The translations under genes were made by a program, and so were the position numbers. A stretch of DNA of 64,000 nucleotides. Source: Halomonas dongshanensis. Its GTDB lineage: Bacteria; Pseudomonadota; Gammaproteobacteria; Pseudomonadales; Halomonadaceae. Under the pieces are notes generated by a model. The model saw only the letters and a list, made by a program, of their open reading frames with translations. It was not told the DNA's origin and did not search any database. This document shows, one piece after another, positions 53,844 to 63,495 of the stretch (positions are counted from its first letter, which is position 1; each line of letters opens with the position of its first letter). The DNA is taken from positions 166,443 to 230,442 of the forward strand of contig NZ_JAJISC010000007.1 in NCBI RefSeq assembly GCF_024790395.1. Direction: 5' to 3'.

Positions 53844-54055
53844 GGTCGCTTCCTCGTGCTAGGAAAGGTCTCGCTTACCGCTTGTCGGATGACACCTTGA
53901 TGCATGCACCTTGACTATGGTGCAGGTGCGAAGAAGCGACAATGCACACTTGGCCGCAGCGCTGGTTGTAGCTCGACTACACCCGCCCCTAGCAGCGCCT
54001 TGCGCTGTCATGAACTTTCAAGCAAGAACCCCACTCCAGCGCCTTGGGTATTAAC

Positions 54056-54814
54056 TCAGGCAATGTGCAGTGCTACGCCATGATGCGCCAAGAGCTGCTG
54101 GATCGCGTCGGGCGGCTCGCGGTCGGTAAAGAGCCCATCCAGCTGTGCCAGATTGCCCTGGCGCACCACCGGATTGCGGTGGAACTTGGAGGCATCTGCC
54201 GCCAGATAGACGCGCCGCGAGTTGGCGATGATCGCCTGAGCCACGCGCACCTCCTGGTAGTCGAACTCGAGCAGCGAACCATCCTCATCGATGCCGCTAA
54301 TACCGATGATGCCAAAATCGACCTTGAACTGGTTGATGAAGTCGATGGTCGCTTCACCAATGATACCGCCATCCCGCGCGCGCACCTGGCCGCCGGCGAT
54401 GATGACGTTGAAGTCCTCCTTGTGCTGGACGATCGCCGCTACGTTGAGGTTGTTGGTGATGATTTCGAGGCCTTTATGTTCGAGCAGCGCCTGGGCTACC
54501 ATCTCGTTGCTAGTTCCGATATTGATGAACAGCGAAGCGTGATCGGGAATCTGGCGAGCAAGACAGCGCGCAATGCGCTCCTTGGCATCAAGGTTCAGCG
54601 TCTTACGCGTGCTATAGGCCGTATTGACCGTACTCGATTCGAGCCCCGCACCGCCGTGAACACGGCGCACACGGCCTTCGTCGGCCAGCGTATTGAGATC
54701 GCGGCGAATGGTCTGCGGAGTGACGGCGAAGTGATCGGTCAGCTGTTCGATGCTCATGTAGCCCTGCTGGCGCACCAGCTCGACGATGGCATCCTGGCGA
54801 AGTTGTTGATTCAT
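54056..54814 (-). CDS. glpR: GlpR, DeoR-family glycerol-3-phosphate repressor
   Basis: 252 residues from the ATG at 54814, exactly the length of E. coli GlpR; the longer frame to 54895 would begin in a leader hairpin. N-terminal DeoR helix-turn-helix MSIEQLTDHFAVTPQTIRRDLNTL (about 20-43), then the phosphosugar domain with LFINIGTSNEMVAQALL and IIGISGIDEDGSLLEFDYQEV. It represses glp genes until glycerol 3-phosphate accumulates; the glpD operator nearby fits. Confidence 0.9.
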   Translation of the reverse strand: MNQQLRQDAIVELVRQQGYMSIEQLTDHFAVTPQTIRRDLNTLADEGRVRRVHGGAGLESSTVNTAYSTRKTLNLDAKERIARCLARQIPDHASLFINIGTSNEMVAQALLEHKGLEIITNNLNVAAIVQHKEDFNVIIAGGQVRARDGGIIGEATIDFINQFKVDFGIIGISGIDEDGSLLEFDYQEVRVAQAIIANSRRVYLAADASKFHRNPVVRQGNLAQLDGLFTDREPPDAIQQLLAHHGVALHIA

Positions 54815-54841
54815 GAGCCCGGTCTTGACGAAGGTAGGTGA

Positions 54842-54871
54842 GCGCGGGGCGTCATAGTAAAGACCCCGCGC
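54842..54871 (-). promoter_or_regulatory. Leader hairpin upstream of glpR
   Basis: GCGCGGGG (54842-54849) and CCCCGCGC (54864-54871), an 8-bp GC stem with a 14-base loop, 28 bp before the glpR start. It may end the transcript of the upstream SLC13 permease or lie in the glpR leader. No T-run. Confidence 0.4.
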
Positions 54872-54955
54872 CTGCAAGAATACCCCTTGAAGCATAACAG
54901 GTTAACGCGACTTTCGGTGAGCGCCAGAGGGCCAACCACCCGCCTGGCGTGTCCA

Positions 54956-56797
54956 TCAAAGCGGCCAGACCAGCAAGATGACCGGAATCGCCACCGCCAT
55001 CACGACCAGCGAAAGCGGCAGCCCCAGTTTCCAGTAGTCACCGAAGCGGTATCCGCCTGGCCCCAGCACCAGAGTATTGGACTGGTGCCCAATCGGGGTG
55101 AGAAACGCACAGGATGCGCTAATCGCGACCACCATCAAAAACGGATCCAGCGAGACGCCAAAGCCGCTGGAAAGGCTTCCGGCAATCGGCGCCATTAACA
55201 GCGCGGCAGCGGCATTGTTGACCACGTTGGAGAGCAGCATGGTGAGCACGAAAAGCCCAATCAATGTCACCACCACAGGCCATTCACTGCCATAGGCCAA
55301 GAGCGCTCCGGCGATGAGCTCGGCGCCGCCGCTGGTTTCCAGCGCCTGGCCCACGGGTATCATCGCAGCCAAGAGTACGATGACCGGGCCGTCGAGGGCC
55401 TGATACCCCTCACGTAGCGGCAGCACGCCGATCAACAGCGACACCAGCGCCGCCGTCGATAGCGCCACCGAGGCGGGCAGCCAGTTCATCAGCATGGCGA
55501 CGATGGCGGCGGCAAAGATCGCCACCGACAGCGCCAGCTTGCGCGGCTGACCTAGCTGAAGCTCGCGCTTGGCGAGCGGCAAGCAGCCAAGCGAGGCGAG
55601 GTTATCGGCAATTTCGCTCTCGTTGCCCTGTAGCAGCAAAACGTCGCCCACCTTGAAGCGAATATCGCGCAGGCGCTGCTTGAGCCGCGCCCCATCGCGG
55701 GCCACCGCTACCAAATGCAGGCCGTACTGATGGTGCAGCCGCAGCTGTTTGACGCTGCGATTGAGCATGCGCGAGTCGTTGCGAATCACCGCCTCGACGA
55801 GCTGCAGCCCTTCGGTATCCTTATAGGAGCTGCGCGATGTCTCGCTATCGCCGTCCGCCTTTTCGCGCTCGTTCTCCTCACTCTCCTCGCGCGGCACTAC
55901 CACGCTAAGATCGACCTTGCTTTCGAGCAGTTTGAGCTCCTCCGGCCCCGCTTCGAGCAGCAGAATATCGCCTTCGTGCAAGGTGCCATGAAAGGCATAG
56001 CCGGGGCGGCGCTTGTCGTCACGCACCACCGCCAGCACCGGAATGGTCTCCTCGAGCTCGTCGGCGAGCTGCTGCAGCGTCATGCCCGCCGCCTTGGAGG
56101 ACTCACTGACTTCGAGTTCGACGAGATAGTTGGCGGTATCGAACATCTCCTCGGTCGAGGCCTGCCCGCTGCGTTTAGGGGTTAGGCGCCAGCCCATCAG
56201 CACGATGAAGGCAAGCCCCGCCGCCGCCACGGCAACGCCCACTGGGGCGAAGCTAAACATGCTGAAGTTATCGCCCGCGACGCTGCCGCGGTAGCTCGAA
56301 ATGATGATATTGGGCGGCGTGCCGATCAGTGTCATCAAACCGCCCAGCAGCGATCCAAACGCCAACGGCATTAGCAGCAGCGACGGAGAGGTGTTGTGTT
56401 CGCGCGCCATGCGCATGGCCACGGGGAGCAGCAGCGCCAGGGCGCCAACGTTGTTCATGATTCCCGATAGCACCACCACCGTGCCTACCAGCACCAGTAG
56501 CTGTAGCGTCAAACGCTTACCTACCTTGAGCACCTGATTGGCGATGAGTTCGACCACCCCGGCGCGCTCGAAGCCTCGACTAAGCACCAGCACCGCCGCC
56601 ACGGTGATCACGGCCGGATGGCCAAACCCGGCAAAGGCGTTATCGGCGGGCACCAGGCCCAGCATGACCGAGCCCAAAAGGGCCGCTAGCGCCACCAAAT
56701 CGTAGCGAAAGCGGCCCCAAATAAACGCCAGAAGCGTCAAGCCCAACACGACAAACACCAGCGTACTCGGCGTTATGTCCACGTCATCGATCTCCAT
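54956..56797 (-). CDS. SLC13-type permease with two TrkA-C domains
   Basis: 613 residues. Two blocks of membrane segments (about 10-200 and 425-612) flank a cytosolic middle part holding two RCK_C/TrkA-C domains (about 220-300 and 325-400; for example GDILLLEAGPEELKLLESK and GDVLLLQGNESEIADNLAS). GTPPNIIISSYRG (about 158-170) and SAFLTPIGHQSNTLVLGPGGYRFGDYWK-like C-terminal segments match the DASS/CitMHS-like SLC13 permeases. Probably Na+-coupled transport of sulfate or dicarboxylates, gated by the TrkA-C domains. Substrate unknown. Confidence 0.85.
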   Translation of the reverse strand: MEIDDVDITPSTLVFVVLGLTLLAFIWGRFRYDLVALAALLGSVMLGLVPADNAFAGFGHPAVITVAAVLVLSRGFERAGVVELIANQVLKVGKRLTLQLLVLVGTVVVLSGIMNNVGALALLLPVAMRMAREHNTSPSLLLMPLAFGSLLGGLMTLIGTPPNIIISSYRGSVAGDNFSMFSFAPVGVAVAAAGLAFIVLMGWRLTPKRSGQASTEEMFDTANYLVELEVSESSKAAGMTLQQLADELEETIPVLAVVRDDKRRPGYAFHGTLHEGDILLLEAGPEELKLLESKVDLSVVVPREESEENEREKADGDSETSRSSYKDTEGLQLVEAVIRNDSRMLNRSVKQLRLHHQYGLHLVAVARDGARLKQRLRDIRFKVGDVLLLQGNESEIADNLASLGCLPLAKRELQLGQPRKLALSVAIFAAAIVAMLMNWLPASVALSTAALVSLLIGVLPLREGYQALDGPVIVLLAAMIPVGQALETSGGAELIAGALLAYGSEWPVVVTLIGLFVLTMLLSNVVNNAAAALLMAPIAGSLSSGFGVSLDPFLMVVAISASCAFLTPIGHQSNTLVLGPGGYRFGDYWKLGLPLSLVVMAVAIPVILLVWPL

Positions 56798-56876
56798 GGC
56801 CTGCCGCCGCTAGGGCGGCCAGGTCGTCCTTGAGTAAAGTGGTGAGTCAGGTAGCGTAGGGCTTCGGCGCTTTCGT

Positions 56877-57854
56877 TCAGGGGATCAAAATGGTCGAGCC
56901 CGTCGTCTTGCGGCTTTGCACCGCGTCTTGCGCCTTGCCTGCCTCGGCGAGCGGATAGCGCTGACCAATATCGACCTTGATGCTGCCCTTCTCGATCATG
57001 GAGAAGAAATCGTTGCTCATTAGCTCCAGGCGCTCACGCGCATCGGCGTAGCCATTTAGGCTCGGACGCGTCACGAAGAGTGATCCTTTTTGATTGAGAA
57101 TCCCCAGGTTCACCCCATCCACCGGACCCGAGGCGTTGCCGAAGCTAACCATCAGGGCGCGAGGCTTCAAGCAGTCGAGCGAGGTTTCCCACGTATCTTT
57201 ACCGACCGAGTCGTAAACCACGTCGCACATGGCGCCTTTGGTCAGCTCGCGCACGCGCTCGACAACGTTCTCTTCGCTGTAGTTGATCGTCGCCCAGGCG
57301 CCGTTGGCCTTGGCAATGTCGGCCTTCTCCGCGGTGCTCACGGTACCAATTAGCTTCACGCCCAGCGCCTTGGCCCACTGGCACGCGATGGATCCAACGC
57401 CCCCGGCGGCGGCGTGAAACAGGATCGTCTCGCCGCCTCTTAGGGCAAAGGTCTGGCGCAGCAAATACTGCACGGTCAACCCCTTGAGCATACTGGCCGC
57501 CGCCGTTTCGAAATCGATGCCGTCGGGTAGCACGACGACCTTATCGGCTGGTAGCACGTGGTGCTCGGCGTACGCGCCTAGCGGCCCTTGGGCATAGGCG
57601 ACGCGATCGCCCTCTTTGAGATGGCTGACCCCAGCGCCCACGGCCTCGACCACACCCGCGCCTTCGGTACCGAGCCCGGCCGGAAGCGACGGCGCGGGGT
57701 ACAAGCCAGTGCGGAAATAGATATCAATGAAATTGAGGCCAATGGCCTTGTTACGAATACGCACCTCGCCCTCGCCGGGGGCTTGGGGGGTCACATCGAC
57801 CAGCTCCAGAACGCTGGAATCGCCGGTCTTGGCAAACTGAATTCGCTGACTCAT
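56877..57854 (-). CDS. NADPH:quinone oxidoreductase (zeta-crystallin-like)
   Basis: 325 residues from the ATG at 57854 with AAGGAGA upstream. Medium-chain dehydrogenase fold without zinc ligands: IGLNFIDIYFRTGLYP (about 41-56), and the NADPH loop HAAAGGVGSIACQWAKALG (about 149-167). Reduces quinones or related enones with NADPH. Similar to E. coli QorA in length and layout. Single gene. Confidence 0.9.
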   Translation of the reverse strand: MSQRIQFAKTGDSSVLELVDVTPQAPGEGEVRIRNKAIGLNFIDIYFRTGLYPAPSLPAGLGTEGAGVVEAVGAGVSHLKEGDRVAYAQGPLGAYAEHHVLPADKVVVLPDGIDFETAAASMLKGLTVQYLLRQTFALRGGETILFHAAAGGVGSIACQWAKALGVKLIGTVSTAEKADIAKANGAWATINYSEENVVERVRELTKGAMCDVVYDSVGKDTWETSLDCLKPRALMVSFGNASGPVDGVNLGILNQKGSLFVTRPSLNGYADARERLELMSNDFFSMIEKGSIKVDIGQRYPLAEAGKAQDAVQSRKTTGSTILIP

Positions 57855-58088
57855 GCCGTCTCCTTGTAGGGTGCTCCATCGGGTGCGCACGTGTTAGTAC
57901 GCCCACATATCCGTGCGCTCATGCGTAGCGCCGTATCGCCATCCAACGCTTTCATCCCGCATAAATCAAGCACAGACCGCACCTTATCGCCATTTTCGTC
58001 TGCCCAGCGACATCCAGACGTCATCTTGATCGGCTAGCCTAGGTGAAACGGTTATGATGGCCCCCAGGCCCTAATGGAGACGTTGCCC

Positions 58089-58961
58089 ATGCCTACTCAT
58101 CCCGCTATTGCCCTACCCCGGCTGATTGCTCACCGCGGTTTCAGCGCCGCCGCTCCGGAAAACACGCTGACGGCCGTCACCGCCGCCAAGGAGGCCGGTG
58201 TCGATTGGGTGGAGCTAGACGTCCAGCTTCTTGGCGACGGCACTCCGGTCATTTGGCACGACGCCGACGTTGCTCGCTGCTCCGATGGGCACGGCCTTTT
58301 GAGCGGGCTGAACTGGGAAAAAGCACAAGGGCTCGATGTCGGCCGCTGGTTTGGCGATGCCTTTTCTGGCGAGCGCATGGCCTCGCTCGATGACATGCTG
58401 GCTCTACTCGATCGTCTCGATATGGGCGTCAATATGGAGATCAAGGTCAACAAAGGCCGCGACCCTATCGCCTTGGTAGATGCCGTGATGCCTGCTCTGC
58501 TCGATGGGCTAGCACCCGAGCGCTTGATCGTCTCGTCGTTCGATACCGCAGCACTTCGCCGCTGTCGCGAATTTGCCCCCGCCGAGCGTTTGGCGCTGGG
58601 TGCGCTGTATGGTGCCGTACCCGCTACCTGGCGCAGCGACTGCGAAGCGCTCGACGTTTTCAGCGTGCACCCCCACTGGCCGCGCTTAAAACGTACTCAG
58701 GCCGATGCCATACGGCGCGATGGCTATGCTTTACTTTGCTATACCGCCAACGACCCCAGCGCCTTTCACTCCCGCTGGGCCTGGGGCATCGACAGCGCCA
58801 TCACCGATGAGGTTGCCGTGTTCGCGCGTTATCTGGACAATCAGCCAACCTTATCTCCGCAGAGCTTTTCTCAGCAGACCTTTTCTCAGCCTACTCGGTC
58901 AGCAACCACCCTGTCAGCAACCAAGGAAGACGATGTCGAATTACCTGGGAGCGCACGTTAG
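58089..58961 (+). CDS. ugpQ: Glycerophosphodiester phosphodiesterase
   Basis: 290 residues from the ATG at 58089 (GGAGA upstream); E. coli UgpQ has 247. GDPD motifs: [16 protein letters not shown] (about 12-27), [19 protein letters not shown] (about 43-61) and MEIKVNKG (about 118-125), with the catalytic His pair and metal-binding Glu/Asp. No signal peptide, so cytosolic. Releases glycerol 3-phosphate from phospholipid headgroup diesters, feeding GlpD. A ~40-residue tail with SQQTFSQ repeats extends past the fold, and its last 29 bp overlap nfo in another frame. Confidence 0.9.
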   Translation: MPTHPAIALPRLIAHRGFSAAAPENTLTAVTAAKEAGVDWVELDVQLLGDGTPVIWHDADVARCSDGHGLLSGLNWEKAQGLDVGRWFGDAFSGERMASLDDMLALLDRLDMGVNMEIKVNKGRDPIALVDAVMPALLDGLAPERLIVSSFDTAALRRCREFAPAERLALGALYGAVPATWRSDCEALDVFSVHPHWPRLKRTQADAIRRDGYALLCYTANDPSAFHSRWAWGIDSAITDEVAVFARYLDNQPTLSPQSFSQQTFSQPTRSATTLSATKEDDVELPGSAR

Positions 58962-59796
58962 CGCCGCCGGAGGCCCGGACAAAGCCGTAGAGCGCGCCGT
59001 AGAGATCGGTGCCGATGCCTTTGCGCTGTTCACCAAGAACCAGCGTCAGTGGAAAGCCAAGCCGCTTACCGACGAGACCATCGAAGCTTTCAAAAACGCG
59101 TGTAAAACGCATGGCTTCGGTCCCGAGCAGATGCTGCCCCACGATAGCTACCTGATCAACCTTGGCCATCCCGAGGCCGAGGGGCTAGCTAAATCACGTG
59201 CGGCCTTTCTCGATGAGATGCAGCGCTGCGAACAGCTGGGCCTTACCCTGCTCAATTTCCATCCCGGCAGCCACTTGAACAAGATCAGCGAGCAAGACTG
59301 CCTTGCGCGCATAGGTGAGTCGATCAACGAAGCGCTCGCCCAGACCAAAGGCGTGACCGCGGTGATCGAAAACACCGCCGGGCAAGGCACCAACCTCGGG
59401 TGGCGCTTCGAGCATCTAGCCGAAATCATCGCCCACGTCGATGACAAAACCCGCGTTGGTGTGTGCATCGATACCTGCCACGCCTTCGCGGCGGGGTACG
59501 ATCTACGCACCCGCGATGCAACCCGCGCTACTCTGGACGAGTTCGGCCGCGTGGTCGGCTTCGACTACCTGCGTGGCATGCACCTAAACGATGCCAAAAG
59601 CGCCTTTGCCAGCCGCGTCGATCGCCATCATAGTCTCGGCCAGGGCAACATCGGCTTGGATGCCTTTACCACGCTGATGCAGGACAGCCGCATTAACGGT
59701 ATTCCGATGATTCTGGAGACCGTCGAACCGGCGATCTGGGCCGACGAGATCGCCTGGCTGCGTGCTCAAGCGCTAGATGCCGCGCCCGGCAAATAG
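58933..59796 (+). CDS. nfo: Endonuclease IV
   Basis: 287 residues (E. coli 285). The ATG at 58933 has AAGGAAGA upstream. Zinc-ligand motifs of the family are all present: [64 protein letters not shown] and LETVEP. Cleaves DNA at abasic sites in base excision repair. It overlaps ugpQ at its 5' end (29 bp) and the convergent cupin-regulator gene at its 3' end (31 bp). Confidence 0.95.
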   Translation: MSNYLGAHVSAAGGPDKAVERAVEIGADAFALFTKNQRQWKAKPLTDETIEAFKNACKTHGFGPEQMLPHDSYLINLGHPEAEGLAKSRAAFLDEMQRCEQLGLTLLNFHPGSHLNKISEQDCLARIGESINEALAQTKGVTAVIENTAGQGTNLGWRFEHLAEIIAHVDDKTRVGVCIDTCHAFAAGYDLRTRDATRATLDEFGRVVGFDYLRGMHLNDAKSAFASRVDRHHSLGQGNIGLDAFTTLMQDSRINGIPMILETVEPAIWADEIAWLRAQALDAAPGK

Positions 59797-60377
59797 TGAA
59801 TCACATCGTGAAAGCGCAAGCGCGTCTTGCCGGGGTTGCGCATGGCGTGGGGGCGGTCGGCAAAAAAACGGATGCCCTCACCCGCTGCCAGCGTCGTCCA
59901 GTGCTCATCGAGGCGCAGCGCCAATTCGCCCTCCACCACCACGATATGCTCAACGACACCGCTGGCATGCGGGGCGGACTCACTGATCGCCCCAGGTGCC
60001 AGCTCGACCAGTAGCATTTCAAACCCCAGTAGCGGGTCGAAGGGAAACAGCAATCGCGCCTGCATACCCGCGCTATCCTCCCCCCACGCCTCGCCCCACG
60101 TTGGCGCAGCGCCCTCAGACTGACGCCCTAGCGATGCCTGGCGTGAGGCGTGGCATGAGCTATCGAAGAGCGTCGAGAACGCAACGCGAAAGCCGCTGGC
60201 GAGCTTCCACAGCGTAGCAATAGTTGGGCTCGACTCGCCGCGCTCGATCTGCCCGAGCATGGCCTTGCTCACCCCGGTCGCCTCGGCGGTGCGCGTCAAA
60301 CTCCAGCCCCGTTCACGCCGTAACCCTTTGAGTGTCGCGGCCATATGCGCCGCAATGGCATCGTCCGTCCGTGTCAT
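59766..60377 (-). CDS. XRE-cupin transcriptional regulator
   Basis: 203 residues. N-terminal XRE helix-turn-helix [36 protein letters not shown] (about 25-60), C-terminal cupin domain (about 110-195) with [15 protein letters not shown] and [13 protein letters not shown]. Such proteins act as small-molecule-responsive repressors, often of amine or amino-acid catabolism. It is divergent from the amidase gene (163-bp gap) and may control it. Its last 31 bp overlap nfo. Confidence 0.87.
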   Translation of the reverse strand: MTRTDDAIAAHMAATLKGLRRERGWSLTRTAEATGVSKAMLGQIERGESSPTIATLWKLASGFRVAFSTLFDSSCHASRQASLGRQSEGAAPTWGEAWGEDSAGMQARLLFPFDPLLGFEMLLVELAPGAISESAPHASGVVEHIVVVEGELALRLDEHWTTLAAGEGIRFFADRPHAMRNPGKTRLRFHDVIHYLPGAASSA

Positions 60378-60540
60378 TCAGGCCTCTTATTTCACTTTGT
60401 GCCGTTTTCTCACAACCGCATTTTAGGCGCTTGTGCTAAACCCCGCCTAGCTGCGTTTGCCGCCCCTTGGCCCTTGGCCTAGTCTGGGGGCAAGAACCGT
60501 TTTAGCGAAGGACGCCAACGCAACCAAGGAGAGCAAAAGG

Positions 60541-61956
60541 ATGAGCGACACCGACCTGGGCACGCTGGACGCACGAACGCTAACCCAACTGTACGCGCAA
60601 CGCGCGGCTTCACCGTTGGAGGCCACTCGGGCAGCCCTTGATCGCATCGAGCGCTTCAACGAGGCGGTCAATGCCTATGTATACGTCGACCGTGAAGGCG
60701 CTGAAAAAGCGGCCAAGGCCTCCGCGCGGCGCTGGGGCCAGGGCAAACCGCGCAGCCCCATCGATGGCGTTCCGGTATCGATGAAGGATCTTACTCAAGT
60801 CGCGGACATGCCCTGCCGCGATGGCTCGCTCACCTCGAGTACGGCCCTATGCGACACCGACGCCCCGCCTGCACGCATGCTACGCGAAGCGGGTGCGGTG
60901 CTGCTGGGTAAGACCAATACCCCCGAATTTGGTTGGAAGGCAGTCACCGATAATCGCCTCTTTGGCGCCACGGCCAACCCTTGGGATACACGCTTGACCC
61001 CGGGTGGCTCGTCCGGCGGTGCTGCAGTAGCGGCTGCGCTCAACATGGGGGTATTGCATCAGGGCGGCGACTCCGGCGGCTCCATTCGCATTCCTGCCGC
61101 CTTCACTGGCGTGTTCGGCTTCAAGCCTACCTACGGCTGGACACCCCAATGGCCGCCCGCCACCGAACCTTCACTGTCGCATCTCGGGCCGCTGACGCGC
61201 ACCGTGGACGATGCCGTGAGTATGCTCAACGTCATCGGCCGCTACGATTATCGTGACCCCTATGCCACGCGCGGCCAGCCCGACTGCTGGGCCGAAGATC
61301 TAGGCAAGGAGTTGACCGGCCTGCGTATCGGCTTCTCCAAGGATTTGGGCTATGCCGAGGTTGACGAAGATATCGCAGACTGCGTACACAAGGCCGCCGA
61401 GCAGATGGCAGCGCTGGGCGCTGAAGTGGTGGAGGTCGATCCAGGGTTCGATTCACCGCTGGATGCCTTTCGCAAGCTCTGGTTCACCGCGTCGCTCGAA
61501 CAGGTCTCACAGATGAGCGATCACCAGCGCGAACGTCTCGACCCTGGGCTGGTTTCCAACGCCCGGCGTGCCGAGGAGTGGCGCTCGCTGGATCTCTTTC
61601 GCGCCTGGATGACCCGCGCGCATCTCACACAGTGCTTGGAGATCTTCAATCAGGAGTACCACTTACTAATGACTCCTTCGGTTGCCGTTGCCCCCTTCGA
61701 GCTCAATCAGGAGGTACCACCGGGCAGCAAGATGCGTGACTGGGAGGAGTGGGCTTGCTTCAACTACCCCTTCAACCTGAGCCAGCAACCGGCCGCCTCG
61801 GTGCCCTGTGGCTTCACCCCGGCTGGGCTGCCGGTAGGTTTTCAGCTGGCCGGCGGCAAGTACGACGATGTGCGCGTGCTGCGCGCCTGCCACACCTACC
61901 TTCAGGCGCACCCGCCGCGTTTTCCCAGTGTCCCCGACCCGGCCCAGTTCGCTTAA
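60541..61956 (+). CDS. Amidase (amidase signature family)
   Basis: 471 residues from the ATG at 60541 (AAAAGG upstream, and the signature domain spacing fits). Catalytic Lys in VSMKDL (about 82), PGGSSGGAAVA (about 156-166) with the cis-Ser, and the nucleophile Ser in GGDSGGSIRIPA (about 177-188): the full Ser-cisSer-Lys triad. Hydrolyses an amide to acid and ammonia; substrate unknown. Divergent from the XRE-cupin regulator, and followed by a 26-bp palindrome before a BenE-type permease. Confidence 0.88.
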   Translation: MSDTDLGTLDARTLTQLYAQRAASPLEATRAALDRIERFNEAVNAYVYVDREGAEKAAKASARRWGQGKPRSPIDGVPVSMKDLTQVADMPCRDGSLTSSTALCDTDAPPARMLREAGAVLLGKTNTPEFGWKAVTDNRLFGATANPWDTRLTPGGSSGGAAVAAALNMGVLHQGGDSGGSIRIPAAFTGVFGFKPTYGWTPQWPPATEPSLSHLGPLTRTVDDAVSMLNVIGRYDYRDPYATRGQPDCWAEDLGKELTGLRIGFSKDLGYAEVDEDIADCVHKAAEQMAALGAEVVEVDPGFDSPLDAFRKLWFTASLEQVSQMSDHQRERLDPGLVSNARRAEEWRSLDLFRAWMTRAHLTQCLEIFNQEYHLLMTPSVAVAPFELNQEVPPGSKMRDWEEWACFNYPFNLSQQPAASVPCGFTPAGLPVGFQLAGGKYDDVRVLRACHTYLQAHPPRFPSVPDPAQFA

Positions 61957-61999
61957 GGCCTCATGACTAATGCGTGGTTAAGGAAGATTGTGACATGCC

Positions 62000-62025
62000 G
62001 CTTTGTGCGTTATAACGCACAAAGC
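62000..62025. promoter_or_regulatory. 26-bp perfect palindrome before benE
   Basis: The half-site GCTTTGTGCGTTA (62000-62012) is followed directly by its exact reverse complement (62013-62025). There is no loop or T-run, so a dimer-binding operator is more likely than a terminator. It lies 44 bp after the amidase stop and 44 bp before the permease start. Confidence 0.7.
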
Positions 62026-62068
62026 AGTGTCTCTTTTCGTCTTGCCACTCGATTAGCTTGGAGTCCTC

Positions 62069-63283
62069 ATGGCGCCCCCCACTTCCCCTCACGCCCCCTC
62101 TACCGAGACGGCGCCTTACCGCCCATCGGTCAAACGCGATTTTTCGCTTTCTACCGTCATTGCAGGCCTCGTTGCGGTCACCATCGGCTATACCAGCTCA
62201 GCCGCGATCATCTTCCAAGCAGCAGCGGCGGCGGGCGCGTCTACCCAAGAGATCAGTTCGTGGCTGTGGGCGCTAGGTATCGGCATGGGCGTGACCTCGC
62301 TGGGGCTTTCACTGCGCTATCGCATGCCGCTTTTGACGGCCTGGTCGACACCGGGCGCGGCCTTTCTCATTACCAGCTTGCCTGGCGTGCCGCTTAGCGA
62401 TGCCATCGGCGCTTTTCTGTTTTCCGCGTTATTGATTACGATCTGTGGGGTGAGCGGACTTTTCGAGCGGCTGATGCGCTTCATTCCCGGCGCCATTGCC
62501 GCCGCCATGCTGGCGGGTATTCTGCTGCGCTTTGGCCTCGAGCTATTCGCGACCTTAGAGCAGCAATGGCTTTTGCCTTTGGGCATGCTCTTGGCCTGGA
62601 TACTCGGGCGTCGCCTATGGCCTACGCTTGCCGTACCCGGCACCCTCTTGGCAGGGCTTGCCATCGCCACGCTTCAAGGCGCGTGGCAGATGGCCGAGAT
62701 TCCGCTCACGCCGACCATGCCGGTCGTGATGTTGCCTACCTTCTCACTCTCGGCGCTGATCGGCATCGGCATACCGCTTTTTATCATCACCATGGCGACC
62801 CAGAACCTCCCGGCCATGGCCATGCTCAAGGCAGCGGGGTATCACCCCAACAGCTCGCCGTTGATCGGCTGGACAGGCGCGGTCACCTTCGTGCTCGCTC
62901 CCTTCGGCGCTTTCGCTCTCAACCTAGCCGCCATTAGCGCCGCGGTATGCATGAGCCCCGACGCCCATCCCAATCCCCAGCGGCGTTATACCGCCGGTAT
63001 CGCGGCGGGTATCTTCTATATCGGTATGGGACTTTTCGGCGCGACGGTGACGGGGCTATTCAACGCCCTACCCATGGTATTGGTCACCGCTCTTGCCGGT
63101 ATCGCCCTGCTCGGCACCTTGAGCGGCGGACTAGCCTCGGCCTTTCAAGAGCTCGACACCCGCGACGCCGCCATCGTCACCTTCCTGCTTACCGGCTCCA
63201 ACGTCACGCTCTGGGGCATTGGCAGCGCTTTTTGGGGGCTACTCGCGGGTATCGCGACCTTTCATTTGATTCGCTTTAAATAA
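62069..63283 (+). CDS. BenE-family benzoate/H+ symporter-like permease
   Basis: 404 residues, about 11-12 membrane segments, GGAG before the ATG. The BenE pattern is visible in the first half (VTIGYTSSAAIIFQAAAAAG, RMPLLTAWSTPGAAFL) and in the conserved IGIPLFIITMATQNLPAMAMLKAAGY (about 233-258). E. coli YdcO is a member. Probably proton-coupled uptake of an aromatic or other organic acid. No benzoate-degradation genes accompany it. Confidence 0.88.
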   Translation: MAPPTSPHAPSTETAPYRPSVKRDFSLSTVIAGLVAVTIGYTSSAAIIFQAAAAAGASTQEISSWLWALGIGMGVTSLGLSLRYRMPLLTAWSTPGAAFLITSLPGVPLSDAIGAFLFSALLITICGVSGLFERLMRFIPGAIAAAMLAGILLRFGLELFATLEQQWLLPLGMLLAWILGRRLWPTLAVPGTLLAGLAIATLQGAWQMAEIPLTPTMPVVMLPTFSLSALIGIGIPLFIITMATQNLPAMAMLKAAGYHPNSSPLIGWTGAVTFVLAPFGAFALNLAAISAAVCMSPDAHPNPQRRYTAGIAAGIFYIGMGLFGATVTGLFNALPMVLVTALAGIALLGTLSGGLASAFQELDTRDAAIVTFLLTGSNVTLWGIGSAFWGLLAGIATFHLIRFK

Positions 63284-63349
63284 ACCTCATAAGTCAACTA
63301 CGCCAAACTAGAGGCTCTTTGACACTAAACTGCAATACGCCGTTACCTT

Positions 63350-63402
63350 TGTAAGAGATTGGCTATCCATTTTGTAAGCCTTTTCTTACACGGCTGTAAG
63401 CC
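63350..63402. repeat. TGTAAG repeats upstream of vgrG
   Basis: TGTAAG occurs at 63350, 63373 and 63395 (spacing 23 and 22 bp, about two helical turns), the last two extended to TGTAAGCC; an inverted copy CTTACA sits at 63385. They lie 95-150 bp before vgrG and could be a regulator-binding array. Confidence 0.5.
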
Positions 63403-63495
63403 ATTGTAGACACTTGCCCTCAAGGGGTTGCCTTGTGGCGCCAAGCCGCTACCCTGAGTCGTTCTCATTGCCTATAACGACCAGGGAGCGGCACC

